Below, piece by piece: positions 54,749 to 63,573 of a DNA stretch of 64,000 bases (position 1 is the first letter of the stretch; every line of letters begins with the position of its first letter). Both the position numbers and the translations under genes were made by a program. Below the pieces are notes generated by a model. The model was not told where the DNA came from. It saw nothing but the letters and a program-made list of their open reading frames with translations, and made no database searches. The stretch lies in NCBI RefSeq assembly GCF_007830445.1, contig NZ_VLKR01000013.1, positions 62,001-126,000 of the forward strand, in the 5' to 3' direction. This DNA comes from Sphingobacterium siyangense. GTDB lineage: Bacteria > Bacteroidota > Bacteroidia > Sphingobacteriales > Sphingobacteriaceae.

Positions 54749-55614
54749 TGTTTAGGCCTGTGTCAATAGGGATATTGCTTTGTTCACTGCTGTCTTTGGC
54801 AAGCTGCAAGTCGAAGATACAGCCGGTGGTTGCAAAGCCGCTAGTTGCGTCATTTGCTTCTGCATTGGTTGTGGAAGAAAAGGTCGAAGCTAAGCCAGAT
54901 ACCAATTTATTGACACCGGAGGAAAGAAAGGTTGTTTTTTTACAGAAGTCTGGAAACCATCCTTATTGGCGCCAAGAGGAAGCCATACATTATGATGTTC
55001 GTAAACCTAACTATGTCATTATTCATCATACAGCACAAGATAGTATTGGGCAGACAATCAAAACCTTTCAGATTCCAAGAACTAAAGTGAGTTCACATTA
55101 TGTCATTGGCCGGAATGGGGAGATTATACAAATGTTGAACGATTATGTTCGGTCTTGGCATGCAGGGGTGGCAAAATGGGGTTCTATTGTCGACATGAAC
55201 TCCTGTTCTATTGGTATAGAATTGGATAATAATGGTAGGGAGCCTTTTCCTGAGGCACAAATTAATTCATTGATGACTGTGCTTGATACCTTGAAATCGC
55301 GTTATTTAATTCCAGCAAATAATTTTATTGGCCATGCTGATATCGCTCCATCACGCAAGAATGATCCAAGCGTTTTTTTCCCGTGGAAAAAGCTTGCAGA
55401 ACGGGGTTTTGGAATATGGTATGATGAAGGACAGCTTGTGGCCCCTCCTGATAGCTTTAATGCGATAGACGCGCTTAAAATTATTGGTTATGATACGTCC
55501 AATCTAAAAGCCGCTATCGTTGCCTTTAAACGAAAATTTGTCGTTCGGGATACAACCCCCGAATTGACCATATATGATAAGAGTGTATTGTACAATATCT
55601 ATAAAAAATACTGA
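54748..55614 (+). CDS. N-acetylmuramoyl-L-alanine amidase (Amidase_2) lipoprotein
   Basis: A 288-residue lipoprotein amidase. The signal ends LLSLASCKSK, with the lipidation cysteine near residue 20. The Amidase_2 domain has VIIHHTAQDSIGQ (first zinc histidine), SSHYVIGRNGEIIQM, CSIGIELDNNG and GHADIAPSRKNDPSVFFPW (last histidine and acid). It cuts the amide bond between MurNAc and the stem peptide. It is co-translated with the DUF3078 gene. Together with the two glucosaminidases it forms a peptidoglycan-remodelling cluster. Confidence 0.92.
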   Translation: MFRPVSIGILLCSLLSLASCKSKIQPVVAKPLVASFASALVVEEKVEAKPDTNLLTPEERKVVFLQKSGNHPYWRQEEAIHYDVRKPNYVIIHHTAQDSIGQTIKTFQIPRTKVSSHYVIGRNGEIIQMLNDYVRSWHAGVAKWGSIVDMNSCSIGIELDNNGREPFPEAQINSLMTVLDTLKSRYLIPANNFIGHADIAPSRKNDPSVFFPWKKLAERGFGIWYDEGQLVAPPDSFNAIDALKIIGYDTSNLKAAIVAFKRKFVVRDTTPELTIYDKSVLYNIYKKY

Positions 55615-55638
55615 GCCTGAGCAATCAGGCTTTTTTTT
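55615..55638 (+). terminator. Terminator after the amidase gene
   Basis: GCCTGA / TCAGGC stem with a 4-base loop and an eight-T tail, directly after the stop. Confidence 0.85.
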
Positions 55639-57352
55639 ATTCAAGATCCCTTTTGACCTCTATAGGACTAGGTGCTTTCGTCCCCAGTTGTACGATATAG
55701 GCGATTAACATGACAGCTAGGCAGCCAATAAGATTTAGCCAGAGAAAAGGAATCTTATTCATCGTCCATACTGCTATCACTATAATTTCGGAAAGAATAG
55801 CTGCAAGAAAAACAGCTTTGCCTTGGATTTTCTTCATGTAGAAGGCGACGATAAAAATCCCTAGGATAGTACCATAGAATAGTGAGCCCAAGATATTGAC
55901 CGCTTCGAGGAGATTACCCAATCTGTTCGCATACAAAGCAACAATAACAGTAAATGTACCCCAGATCAACGTAAATAAACGCGACCACAAAAGGTCTTGT
56001 TTTTCAGATGAGTTAGGATTAATAAATCTTTTGTAGATATCAATGGTCGTTGTTGAGGCCAATGAGTTAATAGCACTTGCCGTAGAACCCATGGATGCGA
56101 GAAAAATGACCGCTATGAGTAGCCCAATTAGACCCTTTGGGAAGACGCTTGTCACAAAAGAAAGAAAGACATAATTATTGTCATTCGTTTCCGCTGTTGG
56201 GTTGTTTTTTTTGATTAAGTCCAAAGTCCCTTCTTTTACGACCTGCATTTTTGCATTAAGTTGACCGAGTGAGGATCGATAATCAGCAATTCTTTTTTCA
56301 TCGTCGTGATCCAATGCTGTATTAAGCTGCTGAACAACAGATTCACGTGTTTTAAATAGCTCGCTATGCTTTTGTTCGAGAAGCTGGTAGTCAGGAGCAT
56401 ATTTGCTTTCTTTGAGCTTCTTGATCTCGACTTGATTAAAAAAAATGGGCGGCTGATGGAATTGATAATAGGCAAATACCAGAACTCCAATCAACAGGAT
56501 AGCAAATTGCATAGGGATTTTCAAGAGACCATTCATAATTAATCCCATGCGACTTTCTTTGATCGAAGCCCCTGTCAAATAACGACCTACTTGACTTTGG
56601 TCGGTCCCGAAGTAGGAAAGCTGTAGGAAAAAACCACCGATTAGTCCTGTCCAAAGCGTATAGTTATTATTGAGATCAAAAGTGAAATCCAATGCATTGG
56701 TTTTTCCTGATTTTCCTGCAATATGAAGTGCTTTTGATAATCCAATAGACTCTGGCAACAGATGGATAACTAATATACCTGCTACGAGTAATGATCCAAA
56801 GATAATGCTCATTTGAAGCAACTGTGTATGAGACACGGCTTTGGTTCCTCCATAGGTCGTATAGATAACAACAAAACTTCCTATGGCCAATGTGGTCCAT
56901 GTTAGATCAATATGAAGGATGGTCGATATAATTAAAGCCGGTGCAAAGATGGTTATACCCGTTGATATTCCCCGCTGTACCAAAAAAAGAATGGCGGTGA
57001 GCCCTCTGGTTTTGACATCAAACCGTTTTTCTAGAAATTCGTAGGCTGTAAATACTTTTAGCTTATGAAAAATAGGAACAAATGTAATGCAGAGCACAAT
57101 CATGGCCAACGGAAGACCAAAGTAGAATTGGACAAAACTCATTCCTGAGGAATAAGCTAAGCCGGGGGCAGATAAGAAAGTAATGGCGCTCGCTTGCGTC
57201 GCCATTACCGATAATCCGACGTGATACCAAGGTAAAGAACGATTACCTAGAAGATATCCGTCAATATTTTTTATACCCCTACTCTTATAAACGCCATATA
57301 GGACAATAACTAAGAGTGTCAGAAATAACACGATCCAATCTGCTGTACTCAT
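55637..57352 (-). CDS. Sodium:solute symporter (SSS family)
   Basis: A 571-residue membrane transporter of the sodium:solute symporter family. Seen: GYLLGNRSLPWYHVGLSVMA near the start, SAPGLAYSSG, LQLSYFGTDQSQVGRYLTG, GSTASAINSLAST, and about 13 hydrophobic segments. A hydrophilic insert at about residues 289-385 (Lys/Glu-rich, then LKKNNPTAETNDNN-like) interrupts the helices. Its ATG overlaps the stop of the 30-residue membrane peptide by 3 bases. With the PIG-L deacetylase this makes an import-and-process cluster, probably for an amino-sugar compound. The substrate is inferred, not known. Confidence 0.9.
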   Translation of the reverse strand: MSTADWIVLFLTLLVIVLYGVYKSRGIKNIDGYLLGNRSLPWYHVGLSVMATQASAITFLSAPGLAYSSGMSFVQFYFGLPLAMIVLCITFVPIFHKLKVFTAYEFLEKRFDVKTRGLTAILFLVQRGISTGITIFAPALIISTILHIDLTWTTLAIGSFVVIYTTYGGTKAVSHTQLLQMSIIFGSLLVAGILVIHLLPESIGLSKALHIAGKSGKTNALDFTFDLNNNYTLWTGLIGGFFLQLSYFGTDQSQVGRYLTGASIKESRMGLIMNGLLKIPMQFAILLIGVLVFAYYQFHQPPIFFNQVEIKKLKESKYAPDYQLLEQKHSELFKTRESVVQQLNTALDHDDEKRIADYRSSLGQLNAKMQVVKEGTLDLIKKNNPTAETNDNNYVFLSFVTSVFPKGLIGLLIAVIFLASMGSTASAINSLASTTTIDIYKRFINPNSSEKQDLLWSRLFTLIWGTFTVIVALYANRLGNLLEAVNILGSLFYGTILGIFIVAFYMKKIQGKAVFLAAILSEIIVIAVWTMNKIPFLWLNLIGCLAVMLIAYIVQLGTKAPSPIEVKRDLE

Positions 57353-57441
57353 GAATAGTGGTTCGTGAAAATGTACAGAAAAAGGATGAATACGAATAGC
57401 CAGATAACGACCAACCAGTAGAAACGCTTCCAGCTATTCAT
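57349..57441 (-). CDS. 30-residue single-pass membrane peptide upstream of the symporter
   Basis: A short ORF (MNSWKRFYWLVVI..., 30 residues, TGA stop) with a Trp/Phe-rich hydrophobic helix, basic residues at the N-terminus and a polar C-terminal tail. ATGA-type overlap with the symporter start and a 5-base gap from the gene upstream make translational coupling very likely. It is probably a small accessory subunit of the symporter; small membrane partners of SSS transporters are known elsewhere, but I cannot assign a family. Confidence 0.65.
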   Translation of the reverse strand: MNSWKRFYWLVVIWLFVFILFLYIFTNHYS

Positions 57442-57446
57442 CTTTC

Positions 57447-57656
57447 TTATCTATCTGAAGGCTTTTGAGGATAAATAACGCTATTAAAAATAGCAGCGAT
57501 AATCAATCCGACAATAGCACCTCCAAAGATGCTTAAAAATGTCTCGTTTGCAGTGAATCCAATTAATGCACCAAATACTACAGCAACTAAAAGAATGATT
57601 CCTTTTGCTTTGCCAGCATCAATTGTCGTGCAGCTGTTGTCAATCTGATTTTCCAT
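57447..57656 (-). CDS. Small membrane protein of unknown function
   Basis: A 69-residue protein with two hydrophobic segments (AKGIILLVAVVFGALIGF; FGGAIVGLIIAAIFNSV), short polar ends and two Cys/Asp-containing residues near the N-terminus (NSCTTIDAG). It starts 7 bases after the PIG-L stop and ends 5 bases before the 30-residue peptide, so it is part of the same operon. No family is recognised. Confidence 0.6.
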   Translation of the reverse strand: MENQIDNSCTTIDAGKAKGIILLVAVVFGALIGFTANETFLSIFGGAIVGLIIAAIFNSVIYPQKPSDR

Positions 57657-57663
57657 TATTATA

Positions 57664-60117
57664 TTATTTTGATTTTGATAGCAAATTTACGAATAATCTG
57701 TAAGCTCCGGGAATCCCGGCAGGCAATTGTCTGAAAAAAGACAAAGATGTATAAACAAATTTACCTTTTCCATATTGAGCAATGAGTAATGAGCCATTAT
57801 GTAACGGTTCGCCGGGATCTTGCATGGTGATCGGGGTGCGGTACTTTTTATCGATATCTTCCGCAAAGTAGAGTCCCCGCTCCTGCACCCAGTGTTCGAA
57901 GTCAGCTTCGCTGATCTTGTTCGGGTAATTAAAAATCGGGTCATTTTTATCGAAATGTACCGTTGCAAGTTCGTCTGTTACACGGCTTCTGCCGATGCTA
58001 AAAGGAAAAGGGCCAAAGTTTTTTGAGAACAGTCCATTGTTTACATTGTACTGTTCCAGGACCGTTCCACCCATGTTCACATACGCAAGTAGTCTGTTTT
58101 GGAGCTGTGCAATTTGCTTGTTGACGTTGAATATTCGTACACCCAAGATTACAGCATCGTAGCTAGAGAGATCTGCTTTTAATGCCTGTTCGTTACTTAA
58201 TACATCGACTTTAATACCAATGGCCGCCAGCGACTCCGGAATTAGATCCCCTGCCCCATGGATGTATGCCACTTTCTTTATGTCGTTGATCAGGTTGACA
58301 TTGCTCATTTTTATAGCGACATCTGGGAAATAAACAATATTAGGTATATGATTGTAATCGATGGATTTTATCTCTTTTAAGTGCTCTTTGTTTGCTAAGA
58401 GGAAGTCCAGGGTATCAATGGAAGATTTAGAAGCATCTGATGGTTTTATGCTGATCTCTTTGGAAATTGTACGTTCGCCTTTGTCAAAAGATAGGTCAAA
58501 AGATGCCGGTGAAACTTCCCAGCCTTTAGGTACATTCGGTCTGACGTTAAATGTGGTTGTGTTTGCTTGTCCGTTTTTCTGAAAAGTCAGATTCATTTTG
58601 ACAATGTGGGCATTTTGTGTAAGTGCCAAAGGGCTGGAACTTTTTGCCGTCAACTGTGGGACGATCACAATGGGGTCGTAGATTTCGCCACGAACAGGAT
58701 CGGTATATTTATATTTTATGGGCTGACTGAGTGTGATATTTTCACCATTGATCCGGAGTTGAAATGATACCTCTGGAGCATAGGGGTTTTCTGGATAGCC
58801 AGTCAGGTTAAAATCACTGACATTAAATTTGCCTTTTCCATGTGGATCAATCAACCAGTATGGTTGTGTCGTCCTGTCGGCATGTATAAGAACCGAGTCT
58901 CTTTGTAGCTTGTTTATTTTTAGTGTTTCATGAATGCTATTTCCATTTATTTGGGTCAGCTCAACGGTTACATTTGGACGTCGAACAATAATGGAATGTT
59001 CTACTTTGATCTGATCTTCCAAGGCATAGGATGGATTTTTAGCGATACTTTCGAACCAAATTCCACCACAGGCAAGAATTAGTTTTTCAACCTCTTTTTT
59101 CTTTTCAGTTTTCCAGTATTCATCATCAATTTGATCCAGTGCTTTGTACAGTTGGATCAATTCAGCAATGATCAATTCGGGTTTATCAATTTGATATGTT
59201 TGATTGATGTGGTCAATTAAGGACTCAACTTTACTGCCGTTTTGAATTCTTTTCCATGAGGTGTCAACTCCATCCAAGAGTGTATTTTTTGCAGGTGCAC
59301 CGTCTACATACTCAAAGTATTCGATTGATGAGCCACGTTGGCTTGCCGAACCAAAGCCTTGGCTTTTGTGTGATGAACGGCTGTGTGCGGCAATTTCTCC
59401 ATAAGAGGCTCCTAGAAGAGAATTGTAATCCCCGATATCTATTTTTAACTGATCTTCACGTGTATTGTTTTGACCTCCGAAGTTAGCTGTATTCCAAAGC
59501 AAGCGTTTAGCTTTCCAGGGGCGTACAAATTGAAGTTGCTCTGGAAATTGATTCGGATCAGCAGCAGCTTTAAAGGCTTCATGTGCTAGAATGGCGGAAG
59601 CTTGATGATGACCATGTCCACCCCTTGGATCTGGAGGAAAACGTGTGATGATGACATCGGGTCTAAATTTGCGGATAATCCATACGGCTTCGCGAAGAAC
59701 ACGCTGTTTATCCCAGAATTCGAAAGTTTCTTCTGGAGTCTTTGAGAATCCAAAATCATATGCTGAGGAAAAAAATTGCTCACCCTTATCGATTTTTCGA
59801 GCAGCCAGTAATTCCTGCGTTCGAATCAATCCAAGTTCAATACCTTGTTCTGTTCCGATGAGGTTTTGTCCGCCGTCACCTCGAGTTAGGGATAAATAAC
59901 CTGTTTTATATTTTTTTTCCTGAGCTAGCCAAGCGATTAGCCGGGTATTTTCATCATCCGGATGTGCCGCAAAATAAAGGACTGAGCCCAACACGTTCAG
60001 TTTTTCTAGATTAACTTTAATTTCAGCAGCATTCCACTGTGGATTCTGTGCTTTAACGATTGAAGTTGACAAGATACCAGCCAAAATAATAATAACAGAG
60101 AGAAAAGGTCTTCGCAT
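57664..60117 (-). CDS. Secreted PIG-L family deacetylase (large form)
   Basis: An 817-residue exported protein: signal peptide at 1-23 (SIVKAQ), then a PIG-L/LmbE deacetylase domain with YFAAHPDDENTRL (AHPDDE at residues 51-56, zinc ligands His52 and Asp55) and TRFPPDPRGGHGHHQAS (third histidine), then a long beta-rich C-terminal half ending in a segment with DAVILGVRIFNVNKQ (a Rossmann-like, glutamine-amidotransferase-like part). PIG-L enzymes remove acetyl groups from GlcNAc-type substrates. It is the first gene of the operon with the small membrane proteins and the symporter. Confidence 0.88.
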   Translation of the reverse strand: MRRPFLSVIIILAGILSTSIVKAQNPQWNAAEIKVNLEKLNVLGSVLYFAAHPDDENTRLIAWLAQEKKYKTGYLSLTRGDGGQNLIGTEQGIELGLIRTQELLAARKIDKGEQFFSSAYDFGFSKTPEETFEFWDKQRVLREAVWIIRKFRPDVIITRFPPDPRGGHGHHQASAILAHEAFKAAADPNQFPEQLQFVRPWKAKRLLWNTANFGGQNNTREDQLKIDIGDYNSLLGASYGEIAAHSRSSHKSQGFGSASQRGSSIEYFEYVDGAPAKNTLLDGVDTSWKRIQNGSKVESLIDHINQTYQIDKPELIIAELIQLYKALDQIDDEYWKTEKKKEVEKLILACGGIWFESIAKNPSYALEDQIKVEHSIIVRRPNVTVELTQINGNSIHETLKINKLQRDSVLIHADRTTQPYWLIDPHGKGKFNVSDFNLTGYPENPYAPEVSFQLRINGENITLSQPIKYKYTDPVRGEIYDPIVIVPQLTAKSSSPLALTQNAHIVKMNLTFQKNGQANTTTFNVRPNVPKGWEVSPASFDLSFDKGERTISKEISIKPSDASKSSIDTLDFLLANKEHLKEIKSIDYNHIPNIVYFPDVAIKMSNVNLINDIKKVAYIHGAGDLIPESLAAIGIKVDVLSNEQALKADLSSYDAVILGVRIFNVNKQIAQLQNRLLAYVNMGGTVLEQYNVNNGLFSKNFGPFPFSIGRSRVTDELATVHFDKNDPIFNYPNKISEADFEHWVQERGLYFAEDIDKKYRTPITMQDPGEPLHNGSLLIAQYGKGKFVYTSLSFFRQLPAGIPGAYRLFVNLLSKSK

Positions 60118-60751
60118 GTTTAAAGATAAAGATTTTGATGAACAACGGATTGTTGGAGATTGTAATTTTATTGACAGTCTTTAAGTAGCGTGTTTATGAC
60201 GTTGGTTTATTGCTTTGACTTACGGATATTAACCATTAACCTGATTCAACTTAGGTCAATATTTAGCGAAGAGGTAAAGGGATCGATCGTTGAAAGGTAA
60301 AACAGAGGTATAAATAAAAAACGGAAATCCCAATCAATTTGGAATTTCCGTTTAACAATTAAAATATTTTTTCCTGAAACGAATTTTTAGAGAATAGTTA
60401 TTTTGTCGCTTCGCTCCAAGTGGCAACCTTTAACATAGTAAATATATGTAGAAAATATTTAGTTCTGTTAGATTACTTTAATTAGTTTTCCACATTGCTA
60501 AATTTTGTCAACATTTTAGCTTTTGGAAAACATATAATATATAGGCGTCATGCGTTTAAGATGCTGCAATACAACGATCTTTAGGGTAAGATAGATTCTC
60601 CACTACCTTAAAAAAAATCTGGATTGGTCTAAATCCAATTGCATATTTGTTTGACAAATTTCAATTGATGTTAGTTTTTATGCTTCAAATGCTCAAAAAC
60701 GACAGGAACAACCTTTAAAGAAAGTTTCACACGAATGCTTTTTTGCAAAGA
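60118..60751. other. Intergenic region with hairpin at 60319-60353
   Basis: 634 bases between the PIG-L operon promoter and DUF6952, without an ORF. An inverted repeat (AAACGGAAATCC / GGAATTTCCGTTT) followed on the minus strand by six T looks like a minus-strand terminator. A lone TTTTCCACA lies at 60486-60494. The 400 bases upstream of the hairpin on the minus strand could be a long 3' UTR or an unannotated RNA. Confidence 0.45.
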
Positions 60752-61006
60752 CTATTTATCAATAGCACCTAGAACACGCTTCATAAACATATTTAACGCG
60801 TCTTTTTTTGAGTTACCTTCTTTAATTAATTTATCAACCTCTACAGCTCCGTATAGGTTTGAAATCAATTCACCAAGAACGTCAAGTTCTTCATCCTTTA
60901 AAGGAGCTTCGGTTAATGCTTCCAGTGTCTCGATTGTTTCCAGGACATAATCTACATCATTCTGCTCGATGAACTCTGTCAAATGCTTAATTACTGGTAG
61001 TTTCAT
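60752..61006 (-). CDS. DUF6952 family protein
   Basis: An 84-residue acidic protein (IKHLTEFIEQNDVDYVLETI near the start) matching the small DUF6952 family found in Bacteroidota. It overlaps the 3' end of the thioredoxin gene by 20 bases and is the last gene of a peroxiredoxin-thioredoxin-DUF6952 operon. The function is unknown; the context suggests a role in redox defence. Confidence 0.78.
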   Translation of the reverse strand: MKLPVIKHLTEFIEQNDVDYVLETIETLEALTEAPLKDEELDVLGELISNLYGAVEVDKLIKEGNSKKDALNMFMKRVLGAIDK

Positions 61007-61301
61007 TGAATAATTCTACTAATGCGTCTAACTTATTTGTTTGTACCTGATTGACTAATTTACCGTTCTTAAAAGCGGCAAAAGTGGGTAGGTTATTGAC
61101 ATTTGCCAGTTTGCGGGATTCAGGAAATTTTTCTGCATCAGCAATAACAAAAGGTACGCTATCATTTTCGCCAGCCAGTTTTTTGAATTTTGGTTTCATG
61201 ATTTTGCAGTTACCGCACCAAGTGGCAGAGTACTGAACCATCACAATATCGTTATTGTTTACAATTTCTTGTAAATTATCGTTTTCTAATTCTTGTAACA
61301 T
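60987..61301 (-). CDS. Thioredoxin family protein
   Basis: A 104-residue thioredoxin. I start at 61301 (MLQELENDNLQ); the frame opens 23 codons earlier. The active site is WCGNC (Cys29 and Cys32), with the preceding MVQYSATWC strand and a typical VNNLPTFAAFKNGKLV cis-proline region. It probably reduces the upstream peroxiredoxin. It overlaps DUF6952 by 20 bases, so the three genes are one operon. Confidence 0.88.
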   Translation of the reverse strand: MLQELENDNLQEIVNNNDIVMVQYSATWCGNCKIMKPKFKKLAGENDSVPFVIADAEKFPESRKLANVNNLPTFAAFKNGKLVNQVQTNKLDALVELFNETTSN

Positions 61302-61385
61302 GATTTTATTATTAAGGTGATTGTTGGAGAAATCAACAGGAGCCGGGAAAAGCTCCTGTTGATAAGACACTGTGGTATTGTATTG

Positions 61386-62018
61386 TTAGTGTTTCGCTAA
61401 ATAATCAGCTACACCTTTTCTATCTGCGTTCATGGCATCTTTACCTTCTTCCCAGTTTGCAGGACACACTTCGCCAAATTTCTGAACGTGAGCGTAAGCG
61501 TCGATCAAACGTAAATATTCTTTAACGTTACGGCCCAAAGGCATGTCGTTTACTGATTCATGGAATACACGGCCAGTTTCATCGATCAAGTAAGTTGCTC
61601 TATAAGTAACCGCAGAACCTTGAGCCAATGTTCCGTATTCAGGGTGTTCAACTTCTTGAACATCTAAGATTCCCAATATACTTGATAAGTTACGGTTGGT
61701 GTCTGCCAAAAGAGGATATTCAACACCTTCAATTCCACCGTTATCTTTTGCTGTGTTTAACCAGGCAAAGTGTACTTCATTTGTATCGCAAGAAGCGCCG
61801 ATTAAGACTGTATTGCGTTTTTCAAACTCAGCAGCTGCTTCTTGGAAAGCGTGCAATTCAGTAGGACATACGAAAGTGAAATCTTTTGGATACCAAAATA
61901 AAAGCACTTTTTTACCTTCTTTAACTGCTTTTTCAAAAATGTTGATTTGTAAATTGTCGCCTAAATAATCAATTGCATCTACTGTAATGCTTGGAAAACT
62001 TTTACCTGTGAAACTCAT
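61386..62018 (-). CDS. 2-Cys peroxiredoxin (AhpC/Prx1 type)
   Basis: A 210-residue peroxidase that reduces hydroperoxides. I start at 62018 (MSFTGKSFPS); the frame opens 24 codons earlier. The peroxidatic cysteine is at 51 (FTFVCPTE) and the resolving cysteine near 185 (VCPANW). The downstream thioredoxin is a plausible electron donor. The 288 bases between its start and tRNA-Tyr hold its promoter; I see no clear operator. Confidence 0.92.
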   Translation of the reverse strand: MSFTGKSFPSITVDAIDYLGDNLQINIFEKAVKEGKKVLLFWYPKDFTFVCPTELHAFQEAAAEFEKRNTVLIGASCDTNEVHFAWLNTAKDNGGIEGVEYPLLADTNRNLSSILGILDVQEVEHPEYGTLAQGSAVTYRATYLIDETGRVFHESVNDMPLGRNVKEYLRLIDAYAHVQKFGEVCPANWEEGKDAMNADRKGVADYLAKH

Positions 62019-62268
62019 AATATATCTTTCTTTTTTTTGTTGACACAAAGATACAGCAACTCGATGCAAAAAGCGAATTGATTTTACCAATACACTATCG
62101 TCAAAATCTATTATGACTAGATTATAACAATAAGTTTTTATTATAATAATGATAACTTGATCTCATGATGAACAGATCATTTGAATGTTTCTTGAAAATA
62201 AATGAATTAATACTGCGGTAGTTACAAATTTATGGCCTAAAATAATTGCAGTTTTGCAAATCAAAAGC

Positions 62269-62276
62269 TACTTTTG
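62269..62276 (+). promoter_or_regulatory. Putative -7 promoter element of tRNA-Tyr (TACTTTTG)
   Basis: Matches TAnnTTTG, 30 bases upstream of the tRNA. A TTG at 62245-62247 is spaced about 21 bases away as a possible -33 element. Confidence 0.5.
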
Positions 62277-62306
62277 CGACGTTCAATTCTAGAACAACAC
62301 AATGCT

Positions 62307-62390
62307 GGAGGGGTTCCAGAGCGGTCAAATGGGACGGACTGTAAATCCGTTGCTTCGGCTTCGAAGGTTCGAATCCTTCTCCCTCCACCA
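62307..62390 (+). tRNA. tRNA-Tyr (GTA)
   Basis: 84 bases including an encoded CCA. Acceptor GGAGGGG pairs with TCCCTCC (last pair G-T); the anticodon loop is CTGTAAA with GTA; a long variable arm and GGTTCGAATCC T-arm are present. This is the standard class II tRNA for tyrosine. Confidence 0.95.
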
Positions 62391-62624
62391 TTTTTCATTT
62401 TCTAAATCCAGTTTATCTTTCAGGTTCTAAATTTGCGTTTGTTCGGGACTATTCCATCGTACATGAAACGGCTTTAATATAGATTTTTTGCTATTGTGGA
62501 TGTTAATGGCTTTAGTATAACCAGTCTATACAGGGGTTACCTCTCTTTTTGAAAAAAATATAACAGGATTTTAGACTAGCTATTGACTTATATATAAAAT
62601 AAACCTAAGTTTGGCTTCTGAAAA

Positions 62625-62696
62625 GGCCCCGTAGTTCAACGGATAGAATAGATGTTTCCTAAACATTTGATAGCAGTTCGATTCTGCTCGGGGCTA
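62625..62696 (+). tRNA. tRNA-Arg (CCT)
   Basis: 72 bases. Acceptor GGCCCCG pairs with CGGGGCT (first pair G-T); the anticodon stem is GATGT / ACATT and the loop is TTCCTAA with CCT; the T-arm is AGCAG-TTCGATT-CTGCT. CCA is not encoded (the sequence after the discriminator A is CTGA), unlike the tRNA-Tyr upstream. Confidence 0.9.
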
Positions 62697-62702
62697 CTGA
62701 GA

Positions 62703-62730
62703 AAAGCGATGGATTTCCATCGCTTTTTTT
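62703..62730 (+). terminator. Terminator after tRNA-Arg
   Basis: AAAGCGATGGA / TCCATCGCTTT with a short loop and a T-run, 6 bases past the tRNA. Confidence 0.85.
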
Positions 62731-62834
62731 GTTTATTCAATAAAACTTTTCCTTTTCTTATCAAAATAAATAGGTAATAGAATTGTAAATTTTTATTGGA
62801 ATGATTATTTTCGGATAATTATTTACAGCAATTT

Positions 62835-62842
62835 TACTTTTG
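62835..62842 (+). promoter_or_regulatory. Putative -7 promoter element of the PAP2 gene (TACTTTTG)
   Basis: Matches TAnnTTTG, 26 bases upstream of the PAP2 ATG. Confidence 0.45.
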
Positions 62843-62868
62843 GCCTGTAATCCGATAATATAAATTGA

Positions 62869-63543
62869 ATGGGAAAATTTTTATTATACCAATTTAGAAA
62901 GGTATATGCAGCTAACCCTGCTTTTTTTGCTTGCTTTAGCATTTGGATAGTCTTAATGACAGCTGTTGTTATATTTATTCCGAAGGAAGATGCATTCCAT
63001 TTTGTGAATACTCGTCATTCATTTTGGGCTGATATTCTTTTTACAATACAGACTTATTTTGGAGACGGTCTTTTTGTTATAGGTGTTTTTATTGCCTACT
63101 GCTGTACGCAGCAATGGAATTTTGCCCGAGCTATCCTGGGGACATATATTTTCTCGGGGCTGATCTGCTGTATACTGAAAAACCTTTTCGATGCCGATAG
63201 ACCGGCAACCGTATTTCATGGAAATCCTACATTCCATGTTGTTTCTTGGTTGCGTGTAGCGCACTTTAACTCCTTCCCTTCCGGACATACAACTTCGGCC
63301 TTTGCGCTGGCGGCTACGTTAGGTATTCTCTCAAAAAATAAAGCTTTTGGTATAACTGTATTTATTCTCGCTGCATTAACAGCCTACTCTCGGGTGTATT
63401 TGGGACAGCATTTCGTAGAAGATGTTTGGTTTGGATCAATTTTAGGAAGCGGTACGGCTTGTTTTTATTTACTTGCCATGCCTTATGTCTTGAAAAATAA
63501 ACGCATGTCATTTAGCACGAGATTTCTTCAGGTCAAACTTTAA
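62869..63543 (+). CDS. PAP2 family phosphatase
   Basis: A 224-residue membrane phosphatase. The motif K-x6-RP is in KNLFDADRPAT, PSGH in FPSGHTTSAFALA, and SRVYLGQHFVEDV has the third motif with the catalytic histidine. PAP2 enzymes dephosphorylate lipid phosphates such as phosphatidate or undecaprenyl pyrophosphate. It is a single gene with about six membrane segments, convergent with the partial MFS gene. Confidence 0.9.
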   Translation: MGKFLLYQFRKVYAANPAFFACFSIWIVLMTAVVIFIPKEDAFHFVNTRHSFWADILFTIQTYFGDGLFVIGVFIAYCCTQQWNFARAILGTYIFSGLICCILKNLFDADRPATVFHGNPTFHVVSWLRVAHFNSFPSGHTTSAFALAATLGILSKNKAFGITVFILAALTAYSRVYLGQHFVEDVWFGSILGSGTACFYLLAMPYVLKNKRMSFSTRFLQVKL

Positions 63544-63573
63544 ATTCAGTAAGAAGATACTTCCATCGTTCGA

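Noticed and set aside
60486..60494. A lone TTTTCCACA DnaA-box match
   Set aside because: By base composition about one such 9-mer is expected in 64 kb, and there is no cluster around it.
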